From: ChocPot-Mid sp043804925
GTDB taxonomy: Bacteria > Bacteroidota > Ignavibacteria > Kapaibacteriales > UBA2268
Assembly (NCBI GenBank): GCA_043804925.1
Contig: JAZDIP010000016.1
Span: forward strand, 1 to 57,030
Reading direction: 5' to 3'
DNA length: 57,030 nt
Positions 43,543-52,644 of the stretch are shown here, piece by piece. The position numbers and the translations under genes were made by a program. Numbering within the stretch: the stretch's first letter is position 1; each line of letters starts with the position of its first letter. Below the pieces are notes generated by a model. The model was not told the origin of the DNA. It did no database searches and saw nothing but the letters and a program-made list of their open reading frames with translations.

Positions 43543-44524
43543 TGGATTTCATGGCATCATTAATCAATTTCAAATCTGCTAAAGCTATTGCAGCAGCCGC
43601 TTCCACAATAACAGGCATTCGCAGTGCAATACAGGCATCATGACGACCTTTTATTACAAGTTCATTCATTTTCTCTTTCTTAAAATTGAATGTTTTCTGA
43701 CTCAATGAAATTGAAGATGGTGGTTTAACAGCAACACGAAATATGATTTGATTGCCATTCGATATTCCACCGTTTATACCACCTGCATTATTTGTAGCTG
43801 TTTGTCCATTTTCATTGATGAACATATCATTAAATTCCGAACCTTTCATTTTTGCAGATTTAAATCCCGCTCCGAATTCAATACCTTTGACAGCCGGTAT
43901 TGAGAATATAACATGACTAATCATTGACTCGATACTATCGAAGAAAGGTTCACCAAGACCAGCTTGAATGTTAGTAACTTTACATTCAATCAAACCACCA
44001 ATTGAATCACCAGTATTCGCAATTTCTTCCACTTTTTCTTTTATGTTTTTACTACAGCCAACTTCAACTAACCTTGCATTTATTTTTATCGGTGATATTA
44101 TTTTTTTTGCGAGGGCTCCTGTGGCTACCAAACCAATTGTCAGACGACCTGAATTATGTCCACCACCACGATAATCATTGAATCCTTTATATTTGATTCG
44201 AGATGTAAAATCAGCATGACCGGGTCTCGGTATTTCAAGATATTTCTCATAATCTTTACTTTGAATGTCTTTGTTTTCAAATCTAATCAGAATCGGAGTA
44301 CCTGTAGTCTTGTTCCTGAATATTCCTGATTCGATAATTGGTATATCATGCTCAATTCTCTTTGTTGTACCAACTGAACCGGGTCTTCTTCTGTCAATTT
44401 CTTTTATGAAATCTGAATCATTGACTTTAATCCCTGCAGGACAACCATCAATTAGGACACCAACACTCAGTCCGTGTGATTCACCAAAAATACTAACTCT
44501 GAAAATTCTTCCAAAACTATTCAT
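43535..44524 (-). CDS. aroC: Chorismate synthase
   Basis: Makes chorismate from EPSP with reduced FMN, the last shikimate-pathway step. It has the N-terminal FGRIFRVSIFGESHG, the RRRPG and HADF motifs, FNDYRGGGHNSGRLT, and the C-terminal GRHDACIALRMPVIVEAAAAIALAD. 329 residues is slightly short. The start overlaps the end of aroA by 8 bases. Confidence 0.96.
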   Translation of the reverse strand: MNSFGRIFRVSIFGESHGLSVGVLIDGCPAGIKVNDSDFIKEIDRRRPGSVGTTKRIEHDIPIIESGIFRNKTTGTPILIRFENKDIQSKDYEKYLEIPRPGHADFTSRIKYKGFNDYRGGGHNSGRLTIGLVATGALAKKIISPIKINARLVEVGCSKNIKEKVEEIANTGDSIGGLIECKVTNIQAGLGEPFFDSIESMISHVIFSIPAVKGIEFGAGFKSAKMKGSEFNDMFINENGQTATNNAGGINGGISNGNQIIFRVAVKPPSSISLSQKTFNFKKEKMNELVIKGRHDACIALRMPVIVEAAAAIALADLKLINDAMKSNV

Positions 44525-45767
44525 CTATTTTTCCTCCTATAATTTTCAAATCTTTATAAAAATCATGATATGACTTAGAGACGCATTCTGCATTATTTAT
44601 AATCACTGGTTTATCTGAAGTCAATCCTGCAACAGCAAGAGCCATAGCTATTCTGTGGTCATGATGACTATCAACTTCAGCACCTCTAATATTTCCTCCT
44701 TCAACAAACAAAGTATTATCCTGTTCAAATATGTTTATTCCCAATTTTGAAAATTCTGAGATTAAAGTTTTTAATCTGTTGCTTTCCTTGTTTAGCAATC
44801 TATCGGTTCCAACGATTTTAGAAATTCCTTCGCAGGCAGTTGCTAAACTAACAAGTGGAGGAAAAAGGTCGGGAGTATCGGAAGCATTGTAATTAAAAGA
44901 TCTCAATACTCCTTTTTTGATTTCAATATTATCCTCATTAATTGTAATGAAAGCCCCTGCCCTATCAATAATTTGTAATATATTTCTGTCACCTTGTAAA
45001 GAATTAATGTTCAAACCTTTAATTTTTACATTCCCGGAAATTGCACCGGCAACAAGTAAAAAAGAAGAATTGCTCCAATCTCCTTCCACTATTATATTTG
45101 TTGAATTGTATTTTTGATTGCCTGAAATATTGAATTCCTTAAAATCTGTGTGATTAATTTTTATTCCAAATTGTTTCAATATTTCCAAAGTCAAATTAAT
45201 ATATGGTTTGCTTTGAAGAGTTGAAACATTAATTGTTGTATTAAAATCAAGTATCGGTAAAGCAAAAAGAAGACCTGATAAGAATTGAGAGCTTCTTGAG
45301 GAATCTATGTCAATTTCAGATTTACCATATTTACCATTTATTTTAATAGGCAAGAAACCATCATTTGATTCACAATTAATACCAGCGGCTTTTAGCGACT
45401 GCTCGACATCTGTAAAATTTCTTTTTAATAAGCTACCCTGTCCTGTAATAGTTATGTCAATACTAAACAAAGGAGCTAAGGCAGAGAATAATCTCAAACA
45501 TAAAGCAGACTCTCCAGAATCTAAAATATGCTTTTTCTTATTTAATCTACCCTTAATGCGAATTGAATTTTTTGAATGTTCTACTTCTGCTCCAAGTTCT
45601 TCAATAATTGCAAGTGCTGATTTTGTATCCTCACAAATAGAAGGATTTAAAATAATCGAATGTCCATCAGAAAGCAATGCCCCGGCAAAAGCTCTAATAG
45701 TATAGCTTTTCGATGAAGGGGCTTGTATTTCTCCATCAATAACCGAAGTATGTATGAACTTCTTCAT
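44517..45767 (-). CDS. aroA: EPSP synthase
   Basis: Adds the enolpyruvyl group to shikimate-3-phosphate. Motifs: APSSKSYTIRAFAGALLSDG (phosphate binding), DSGESALCLRLF, ITGQGSLLKR, DSSRSSQFLSGLL, DTPDLFPPLV and HDHRIAMALAVAGL. 416 residues is normal. Its 5' end overlaps the AroE-AroK gene by 32 bases, a long overlap that implies coupled translation. Confidence 0.96.
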   Translation of the reverse strand: MKKFIHTSVIDGEIQAPSSKSYTIRAFAGALLSDGHSIILNPSICEDTKSALAIIEELGAEVEHSKNSIRIKGRLNKKKHILDSGESALCLRLFSALAPLFSIDITITGQGSLLKRNFTDVEQSLKAAGINCESNDGFLPIKINGKYGKSEIDIDSSRSSQFLSGLLFALPILDFNTTINVSTLQSKPYINLTLEILKQFGIKINHTDFKEFNISGNQKYNSTNIIVEGDWSNSSFLLVAGAISGNVKIKGLNINSLQGDRNILQIIDRAGAFITINEDNIEIKKGVLRSFNYNASDTPDLFPPLVSLATACEGISKIVGTDRLLNKESNRLKTLISEFSKLGINIFEQDNTLFVEGGNIRGAEVDSHHDHRIAMALAVAGLTSDKPVIINNAECVSKSYHDFYKDLKIIGGKIDE

Positions 45768-47088
45768 AAATTTTATTTACTGCCTGAGTAATTGAACTAT
45801 TATTAAAAATCAGTGCATCAGCAACTTCACAATAATAAGGAATTCTGTAATTAAATAAAATTTCCGCTTTTTCAACAGGGTTTATTGTCGAATCAAAAGG
45901 ATTAGTTAATGGTGGTCGTAAATCAGAATTTAACCTATCCATACATTTCTCAATCGTTGAAAATAGCCAAAAGATATTACTAATATTTTTTAGTATATCT
46001 CTGTTATCATCATCAAGGATTAATCCGCCACCACAAGATATTACAACATTCTTTTTGTCTTTCATTGATAGTAGCACTTCTTTTTCAAGATTCCGGAAAT
46101 ATTGTTCCCCATGAATTCTGAAAATTTCACGTATTGGTATTTGTTCTTTTTGAACTATCAACTCATCTGTGTCAACGAATTCCCAATTTAACTTTTCGGA
46201 TAATAATTTTCCAATTGTAGTTTTTCCTGAGCCAATAAATCCAATTAAAGCGATGTTTGGTTTATGTTTCACTCCTGTATCTTGATTCATTAAAGTATTC
46301 AATAATTTTTTGTATTCTTTCATATCGAAAGTTGCATTATATCCTTCGACATGCTCAGGATGACTTTTTGCAAATATCTTGAATGTAGGAATTGCCTGAT
46401 TAACCAACCATTCCAAAGCATTTATTTGTCTGTATTGAAAATCGTTGGGAACAACAGTATAATCAGCGTTTAGGACATATTGTCCTTCGTGAAAATATTG
46501 ATTTAAATTAAGATATTTTGAAGGGAGGGTATTGATACAAATATCGGAATTATCAATTTCTTTTTTTAAATGACTCCAATCTGCATATTTACAATTAATT
46601 TTATCAGCAAATAATTTTGATTTTTCTTTAGTTCGGTTTATTAATGTAACATCTTGTCCTTCTCTGATAAGACCGTAGGCAGCTGCTCTGCCTGCCCCAC
46701 CGGAACCTATGACTAAAAATTTGTAGTTTTTATTATGTAGTCCGTTATACTTAATTGTATCGATAACTCCATGATAGTCTGTATTATATCCAAATAATTT
46801 ATTATTCTGATTAATAACTACATTCACAGCAGAAATTATATTTGCCGGTTCAACAATTTCATCTAAAAACTGAATTATATCATGTTTAAAGGGTGAAGTT
46901 ATATTCAGTCCTTTAATTCCGAGTTCTTTTATTAAATCAATTATTTCAGATGCTGAGTCCGTAGCTACTCTGATATATTCGGTATCGAATAAATTAGGCT
47001 TATTGTTCAAATAATTGAAAATATATGGACTTTTACTGTGTAATATCGGATTACCTGTAACACCGAATATGTTATGCAAATTAATCAT
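45736..47088 (-). CDS. Shikimate dehydrogenase-shikimate kinase fusion
   Basis: A 450-residue two-domain protein covering two consecutive steps. Residues 1 to about 268 are AroE: HSKSP at 17-21, NITSPFK with K68, GYNTDYHG with D104, and the NADP motif GSGGAGRAAAYGL. Residues from about 275 are AroK: Walker A GFIGSGKT, DTDELI, FR (RNLE), SCGGG and LRPPL. Between the domains, at the end of AroE, HPEHVEGY (243-250) comes from a CCTTCGACATGCTCAGG palindrome. A fused AroE-AroK in this order is uncommon, though other shikimate fusions (AROM, AroD-AroE) are known. Confidence 0.93.
   Translation of the reverse strand: MINLHNIFGVTGNPILHSKSPYIFNYLNNKPNLFDTEYIRVATDSASEIIDLIKELGIKGLNITSPFKHDIIQFLDEIVEPANIISAVNVVINQNNKLFGYNTDYHGVIDTIKYNGLHNKNYKFLVIGSGGAGRAAAYGLIREGQDVTLINRTKEKSKLFADKINCKYADWSHLKKEIDNSDICINTLPSKYLNLNQYFHEGQYVLNADYTVVPNDFQYRQINALEWLVNQAIPTFKIFAKSHPEHVEGYNATFDMKEYKKLLNTLMNQDTGVKHKPNIALIGFIGSGKTTIGKLLSEKLNWEFVDTDELIVQKEQIPIREIFRIHGEQYFRNLEKEVLLSMKDKKNVVISCGGGLILDDDNRDILKNISNIFWLFSTIEKCMDRLNSDLRPPLTNPFDSTINPVEKAEILFNYRIPYYCEVADALIFNNSSITQAVNKIYEEVHTYFGY
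46341..46364. repeat. CCTTCGACATGCTCAGG palindrome inside the aroE-aroK gene
   Basis: One base differs from the copies at 7418 and 25401 (ATG for AAG). On the coding strand it reads HPEHVEGY, near the end of the AroE domain. Confidence 0.8.
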
Positions 47089-47723
47089 CGCATCAAATCA
47101 AATATTTTCTTCAAGCTTTTGACATCTATTTGTCCGGGTGCAGTTTCCGAGTCTCTTTCAGCGGAAGCATATGTAAACGGGGCTCCGAGATGAGGAGCGG
47201 CTATCCTTGTGATTTTCCCAATTCTATTCATTCCAATTGCAATAAGCTTTCCATTAGGAAAATGTTTATACAGACTTAATAAAGTCAAATTATCAGTATC
47301 TGAAGTTGATTTACATGCTATTTTAACTATATCAGCACCTTTACCATAAGATTCATTAATAATGTCTTTTAGAGTTGATTCATCCGGAGTAAGCTCAAAG
47401 TTATGATATGATAAGATTAGTTTACAAAATGATTTTTTTGCTTCTTCCTTAATCTTAGCAATATCAACATCCTCTGTTTGGTAGTCCATATCAACAAACA
47501 TTGCACCGGATTTTACAGCAGTAATGAGAATATTTTGTCGTTCAATGTCGCTGAATTTTCCTTTCCTGCAAGTAGCAATCAATTTATTTGTATTATTAAA
47601 TAATTGCTTAATTTCATTCAAAGTCATCCTGGTTGAATCCAGACGAAATTCAATAAATGAGTATTTAGTTAAATAAATATTACATTCATCATAGTTTTCG
47701 GCATTAATGCTAACACATATCAT
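47085..47723 (-). CDS. aroD: Type I 3-dehydroquinate dehydratase
   Basis: Converts 3-dehydroquinate to 3-dehydroshikimate through a lysine Schiff base. The type I class is shown by IATCRKG (substrate Arg), ILSYHNFELTP with its His, VKIACKS with the catalytic Lys, and the C-terminal GAPFTYASAERDSETAPGQI. It overlaps the genes on both sides by 4 bases. Confidence 0.94.
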   Translation of the reverse strand: MICVSINAENYDECNIYLTKYSFIEFRLDSTRMTLNEIKQLFNNTNKLIATCRKGKFSDIERQNILITAVKSGAMFVDMDYQTEDVDIAKIKEEAKKSFCKLILSYHNFELTPDESTLKDIINESYGKGADIVKIACKSTSDTDNLTLLSLYKHFPNGKLIAIGMNRIGKITRIAAPHLGAPFTYASAERDSETAPGQIDVKSLKKIFDLMR

Positions 47724-48733
47724 AAATATTCCCTTAATTCATCTAATGTAATATCCTGGATTTGTGGTTTCCCAATATCCTTAAGTAAAACGAATTTAAT
47801 TTTATCGGTGAAAACTTTTTTGTCGGAAAATATTGCGTTTTCAAGTTTATCAATATCATAATAAACAGAAACCGGAAGACTGATTTTTTCTAATAGATTT
47901 TTTACACGATTGTATATATTGAAATCTAATTTCAGAATATCAACTGACATTTTCAGAGCTTTCAACATTCCGATACTTATTGCCTCTCCATGAGATATAC
48001 CGTTAGTAAGTTCAATAGCATGACCGAAGGTATGCCCAAAATTTAGAATTCTCCTTAATCCATTCTCTTTCTCATCTTTTTGAACTATATCAGTTTTGAT
48101 TTTTGCAATTGAAAGAATAATTTCTTGCAAAATATTTGCTTCCAAGTTTATTATTGATTGATAATTCTCTTCAATCTTATCTATGAGTTTTTTATCAGCT
48201 ATCAGTGCTGTCTTGATAATTTCAGCTAATCCATTTATTATTTCATTTTTAGGTAATGATTTTAAAGTTGAAATATCGGAAATAATAAATTCAGGTTGAT
48301 TTATTGTACCAATTATATTCTTCAGTCCACCGAAATTAATTCCATTCTTCCCACCGATTGAAGCATCCACCTGCCCCAAAAGTGTTGTTGAAACATATCC
48401 GAATCTTAATCCTCGTTTGAATGTTGATGCTACAAAACCTGTAATGTCAGTAACGACTCCTCCGCCGATACCCAAAAGAAACGTACTTCTGTCTGCTTTA
48501 TATTCCAATAATTGTTTACAAATTTTTTCTATAGTTCTAATGGATTTACTTTGCTCTCCCGGCTCAATCACAATTACAGAATATTTTTCAAAATATTTTC
48601 CAAAAAATTTATTGACATTTTTGTCGATAATAATAATAGTGTTTTCAGGAATATATTTTGAAATATTCCTAACCTTTTCACCAATCAATATCTTCGATTT
48701 CCCAGTACCCGCTATTAACTCAACAATCTTCAT
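47720..48733 (-). CDS. aroB: 3-dehydroquinate synthase
   Basis: Makes dehydroquinate from DAHP with NAD and a metal. Motifs: PGEQSKSIRTIEKI, LLGIGGGVVTDITGFVASTFKRGLRF, STTLLGQVDASIGGKNGIN, the metal-binding LNFGHTFGHAIE and the C-terminal KKVFTDKIKFVLLKDIG. 337 residues is normal. It is the first gene of the operon aroB-aroD-aroEK-aroA-aroC-phosphodiesterase; DAHP synthase is not in the window. Confidence 0.96.
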   Translation of the reverse strand: MKIVELIAGTGKSKILIGEKVRNISKYIPENTIIIIDKNVNKFFGKYFEKYSVIVIEPGEQSKSIRTIEKICKQLLEYKADRSTFLLGIGGGVVTDITGFVASTFKRGLRFGYVSTTLLGQVDASIGGKNGINFGGLKNIIGTINQPEFIISDISTLKSLPKNEIINGLAEIIKTALIADKKLIDKIEENYQSIINLEANILQEIILSIAKIKTDIVQKDEKENGLRRILNFGHTFGHAIELTNGISHGEAISIGMLKALKMSVDILKLDFNIYNRVKNLLEKISLPVSVYYDIDKLENAIFSDKKVFTDKIKFVLLKDIGKPQIQDITLDELREYL

Positions 48734-48788
48734 TCATCACCGATGATAATTTTTTAAAACTTCTGATAAATGTAGGAAATTTGAAGTT

Positions 48789-48870
48789 TGTCATTCTTAA
48801 CGAATTGAAGAATCCAGTATTCATGCGGTTTCCGGATTCTTCACTTCACTTCGTTTCGTTCAGAAAGACA
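48789..48870. repeat. REP-like inverted repeat
   Basis: The left arm (48789-48815, TGTCATTCTTAACGAATTG then AAGAATCC) and right arm (48834-48870, GGATTCTTCACTTC .. GTTCAGAAAGACA) are inverted copies; the right arm has about ten extra bases. It resembles the widespread TGTCATTCTGAACGAAGTG repeat of environmental bacteria. It lies upstream of aroB, between aroB and the propeller-TPR gene. Confidence 0.75.
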
Positions 48871-48886
48871 TTTTTCAAAGGTTTCT

Positions 48887-48963
48887 TATACATTATACAT
48901 TATTCATTATTCATTATTCATTATACATTCTTCATTTTTCATTCTACATTTTACATTCTACAT
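48887..48963. repeat. Eleven 7-base units TATTCAT/TATACAT
   Basis: Units read TATACAT, TATACAT, TATTCAT x3, TATACAT, TCTTCAT, TTTTCAT, TCTACAT, TTTACAT, TCTACAT in exact register. The last base also belongs to the stop codon of the neighbouring minus-strand gene, so the array abuts that gene. Confidence 0.88.
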
Positions 48964-51131
48964 TACTTACAATACTCATTCAAATACTGCACAGCTTCCT
49001 TATTCCCCAGTTCAACGGCTTTCTTCAGATCTTCGCAAGCACTATTAAGCTGCTGGAGCTGCATTTTTGCAATTGCACGTTCAAAATATACCTTGTCATT
49101 TTTGTTGTTATATTTTAATGATTGAGTAAAATCATTAATTGCCCCCGCATAGTCTCCAATATTATATTTAGCCGTTGCTCTGCTATAATATCCACGGGAC
49201 CCTTTAGGATTTAATTGTATGGTTTTATTCAAATCCTCAATAGCCCCCTTAAAATCATTAAGATTAAATTTAGCAGTTGCACGATTGGCATAAGCATCAA
49301 ATTTATCCGGTGTAAGTTTAATTACTTCTGAAAAATCATTGATTGCTCCGGCATAGTCACCTTTTTCTACCTTAATTAAAGCCCGTACATTGTATGAATG
49401 AGGATTTTTCGGGTCAACGGCAATTGATTTGTTTATATCTTTCAAAGCACCATCCAGGTCACCTAAATCTAACTTATCTTTACCTCTGATGAAGCTGTAG
49501 TTATCATTATCCATGAAATTTTCTACTATCTTTTTGATACCATTTTTCTTAATATTGACAAATTCAGGAATATTAGCCGCCCTGTCTTTGACCATTAGAT
49601 TCTCAAGTAATACGGGTGGCGAATCCATTCCGTTTTCATCAATATGTGTTAAATAAAGCTGAGTATATGGACCTTGTGCTTTTGAAGCAAAAACCAGCCA
49701 TTTCCCATTTGGTGACCATGAATGCCATGAATTCATTGTATTTGGATTATTACAATTCATTTCCCTTGGCTTTCCACCGGCTGCAGGCATAATGAATAAT
49801 TTAGCATCGGGTTGCAAAAGCATGAAATTATTAGCTTGCGTAAAAACAATCCATTTTCCATCCGGTGAATATTTTGCAAAATAATTGCTCATACCATTAT
49901 TTGAAGCACCCTCGACCGGAACCGGCTCTCCGCCCTTACCATCATTAAAAGGTATTCGATATAAATCATATTTATATTCCTGCTTGCCTTCGATGAAATT
50001 TTTTGCTACTGAAATTGGTAAGACAACTTCCTTTGATTTTTCTGCTTCAGTAACTTGCAAGTAAGGAGCTCTCGCAAAAATAATTTCCTTTCCGTCAGGA
50101 CTCCATGAAGGATTACTCTGGCAAAAAGCTTTATTATCAGCACCGGGCAATGAACTGAATTTTTTAGTTTTTGTATCATAAATACCAATAATACCTTTTA
50201 CAGGAAAAAATAACTGGGAGTAATATAAATCAGGAATCCGAACAAAGATTGACCTGTCCTTAACTGTACTCAAAGCCCATCTACCATCCGGTGAAAGTGA
50301 TGATAAAAGTCCGAATGTATTTTCTCCATCTTCTCTTTTGTAATCGCTCCAAGTTATTATATTATCAATTTCCATTGACATATTCTTGGTAATGTTATTA
50401 ATGTAATAAGAACCCTTGTCATTACCATAATCTACATCCATACCAATTGTTTTTCCATCTATTGAAAATGAATGACAATTACCGCAAACGGGTAAGCTGT
50501 CTATTACTTTTGGAGGTTCCTGATATGAGGAAATATCTCCCAATCTCCAGCTTATGGTTTTAAGATTTTCTATTGCAAAACTGAATGGCAGTGTAACTGT
50601 CCGGAAAAATATAGGGGCATTAACAGAATCCTTCGATGTTTTTATAGATATATATCCCGAAGAAATAATTTTTTCGAGTCCTGTTTCATGATTTTCTTTG
50701 CCTTTATTGTCGTCAGGTCCTTTCAATTCAATACCAATTATCCTTATATTAATAAATTTCTCAATTGAGATCGATTTTAACTTTTCCCAATCAGCTGAAT
50801 CAAGCCCAAAATTCCCGGAAAAAAGATAGTCAGATGAATAAAGTATTTTTCCCTTATCTTCAAAAAAGACAATCCATGCATTGGCTTGGCTTTTATCTTC
50901 CCAAAGAATGATAGGAGCAGTTATTTCGGGAGGAAAAATTGTTTTATCTATTGGATAAGTTATCGTCAACTCTGTCTCTGAACCTTTTTCCTGCCACAAC
51001 TTAATTAATTTTTCACTGTCAGAGTTCTCAGAACAGGAAATAATTAAAAAAAACGGCAATAACAAACAGAAATATTTTATCTTTCGCAAAAAAAATATTT
51101 TCTTCGCCTGCATAATATATTTTAATATCAT
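48963..51131 (-). CDS. Lipoprotein with beta-propeller, CxxCH motif and TPR repeats
   Basis: A 722-residue protein. The signal has a lipobox near LIISC. A PD40/TolB-like propeller fills the middle (WSPDGKEIIFARAPY, YSPDGKWIVFTQAN, WSPNGKWLVFASK), and five or so TPR units fill the last 170 residues (GDYAGAINDFSEVIKLTPD, NDFKGAIEDLNKTIQLNPK, GDYAGAINDFTQSLKYN). CGNCH at residues 216-220 (50472-50486) is a haem c binding motif. The start 51131 is chosen because AAGGAG lies 8 bases before it; an ATG 26 codons upstream lacks one. Function is unknown; electron transfer or sensing is possible. Confidence 0.85.
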   Translation of the reverse strand: MILKYIMQAKKIFFLRKIKYFCLLLPFFLIISCSENSDSEKLIKLWQEKGSETELTITYPIDKTIFPPEITAPIILWEDKSQANAWIVFFEDKGKILYSSDYLFSGNFGLDSADWEKLKSISIEKFINIRIIGIELKGPDDNKGKENHETGLEKIISSGYISIKTSKDSVNAPIFFRTVTLPFSFAIENLKTISWRLGDISSYQEPPKVIDSLPVCGNCHSFSIDGKTIGMDVDYGNDKGSYYINNITKNMSMEIDNIITWSDYKREDGENTFGLLSSLSPDGRWALSTVKDRSIFVRIPDLYYSQLFFPVKGIIGIYDTKTKKFSSLPGADNKAFCQSNPSWSPDGKEIIFARAPYLQVTEAEKSKEVVLPISVAKNFIEGKQEYKYDLYRIPFNDGKGGEPVPVEGASNNGMSNYFAKYSPDGKWIVFTQANNFMLLQPDAKLFIMPAAGGKPREMNCNNPNTMNSWHSWSPNGKWLVFASKAQGPYTQLYLTHIDENGMDSPPVLLENLMVKDRAANIPEFVNIKKNGIKKIVENFMDNDNYSFIRGKDKLDLGDLDGALKDINKSIAVDPKNPHSYNVRALIKVEKGDYAGAINDFSEVIKLTPDKFDAYANRATAKFNLNDFKGAIEDLNKTIQLNPKGSRGYYSRATAKYNIGDYAGAINDFTQSLKYNNKNDKVYFERAIAKMQLQQLNSACEDLKKAVELGNKEAVQYLNEYCK

Positions 51132-51364
51132 AGTTTTTCTCCTTAATATAAAGTTTAATCTTATAAACTTACAAAAAATCAAATTATTTTCAAGAAAAAA
51201 CTTAATCATATGCTAAGACAATTTGATATTATTCAAAATAACCTTTATTATTATTGACCAATATATCCTTATCAATTAACATACATCATTCAATGAGTTA
51301 CGATTCTATGTAATTTAATAACACAATTTCCCTGTTATTTCGTCTCAGTTAATAAAAAAATTCG

Positions 51365-51372
51365 TAATTTTG
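51365..51372 (+). promoter_or_regulatory. Possible -7 promoter box of metK
   Basis: TAATTTTG matches the Bacteroidota -7 element and lies 39 bases before the metK start, but no TTG is at the spacing seen in the other promoters. Upstream I found no S-adenosylmethionine riboswitch structure. Confidence 0.35.
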
Positions 51373-51410
51373 TGTTTTTGTTTTAAATAGATTAAAAATA
51401 AAGGAGATAT

Positions 51411-52622
51411 ATGTCAAAGGACAAGATATCAAAAAATACTAAAGTTAAGGCAGGTAAAACAAGTTTTGGAAAATTGGGGGCAAACTCCCATAATTATTTC
51501 TTTACATCGGAATCGGTTTCCGAAGGTCATCCCGATAAAATATGCGACCAGGTATCAGATGCCGTTCTCGATGCCATGTTGAAAGATGACCCTGAAAGCC
51601 GTGTAGCTGTTGAATGTTTTGCTGCAACAGGAATGATACTTATTGGAGGTGAGGTTCGTACAAATACTTACTGTGAACTCAGCGACATTGCTAGAAATGT
51701 AATCCGGGATATAGGATACACAAAAGGTGAATACCGTTTCGATGCTGACTCAATAAGTGTTATAAACATTATTAACAGACAATCGGCAGATATTGCAAAA
51801 GGAGTTGACAAAGGTGGAGCAGGTGACCAAGGGATGATGTTTGGCTATGCAATTAATGAAACAAAAGAGCTTATGCCAGCCCCAATTATGTACGCACATA
51901 AATTAGTAAAGCAATTAACCGATATACGAAAGAAAAACACTTCTTTAATGCCCTATTTAAGACCTGATGCAAAATCACAGGTTACTTTTGAATACGATTC
52001 AAACGGTGAGATTATCAGATGTGATGCAGTAGTAATATCACAACAACATGACCCGGGAGTTTCTCAGAAACAAATCAGGAATGATATTATTGAAAATGTT
52101 ATCAAGAAAGTTTTTCCCGAAAAATATTTGGATAAAAATACAAAATATCATATAAATCCGACAGGCATTTTTGTTATCGGAGGACCTCACGGAGATACCG
52201 GTTTGACAGGAAGAAAAATCATTGTTGATACCTATGGTGGAAGAGCTCCTCACGGTGGTGGTGCTTTTTCCGGTAAAGATCCAACTAAGGTTGACCGTTC
52301 CGGTGCTTATGCCGCAAGACATATTTCCAAAAATATAGTTGCATCGGGACTTGCCAAGGAATGTACTTTACAGATATCTTATGCAATTGGTGTAAGAGAA
52401 CCTGTTTCGATATTTGTTAATACACATGGAACTTCTCAAATCGAGGATTCAACGATTGCGAAATTTATACGTAAAAATATAGACCTTACACCCGGTGGGA
52501 TTATAAAAAGATTAGAACTTAAACAGGCAATTTATAAACAAACTGCCGCTTATGGCCATTACGGCAAGCCAAATTTACCATGGGAAAAATTGGACTTGCA
52601 AAATTTATTTAAAAATATTTAA
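51411..52622 (+). CDS. metK: S-adenosylmethionine synthetase
   Basis: Makes S-adenosylmethionine from methionine and ATP. Motifs: FTSESVSEGHPDKICDQVSDAVLDAML, GGAGDQGMMFGYA, QHDPGVSQKQIRNDI and GGPHGDTGLTGRKIIVDTYGG. 403 residues, with a polar N-terminal extension of about 29 residues (MSKDKISKNTKVKAGKTSF). AAAGGAG lies just upstream. ahcY follows after 22 bases. Confidence 0.97.
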   Translation: MSKDKISKNTKVKAGKTSFGKLGANSHNYFFTSESVSEGHPDKICDQVSDAVLDAMLKDDPESRVAVECFAATGMILIGGEVRTNTYCELSDIARNVIRDIGYTKGEYRFDADSISVINIINRQSADIAKGVDKGGAGDQGMMFGYAINETKELMPAPIMYAHKLVKQLTDIRKKNTSLMPYLRPDAKSQVTFEYDSNGEIIRCDAVVISQQHDPGVSQKQIRNDIIENVIKKVFPEKYLDKNTKYHINPTGIFVIGGPHGDTGLTGRKIIVDTYGGRAPHGGGAFSGKDPTKVDRSGAYAARHISKNIVASGLAKECTLQISYAIGVREPVSIFVNTHGTSQIEDSTIAKFIRKNIDLTPGGIIKRLELKQAIYKQTAAYGHYGKPNLPWEKLDLQNLFKNI

Positions 52623-52644
52623 TTGATTAAAATGAAAGGTAAAT

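Noticed and set aside
51210..51410. S-adenosylmethionine riboswitch before metK
   Set aside because: No paired helices or conserved core of any known SAM class can be seen in these AT-rich bases.
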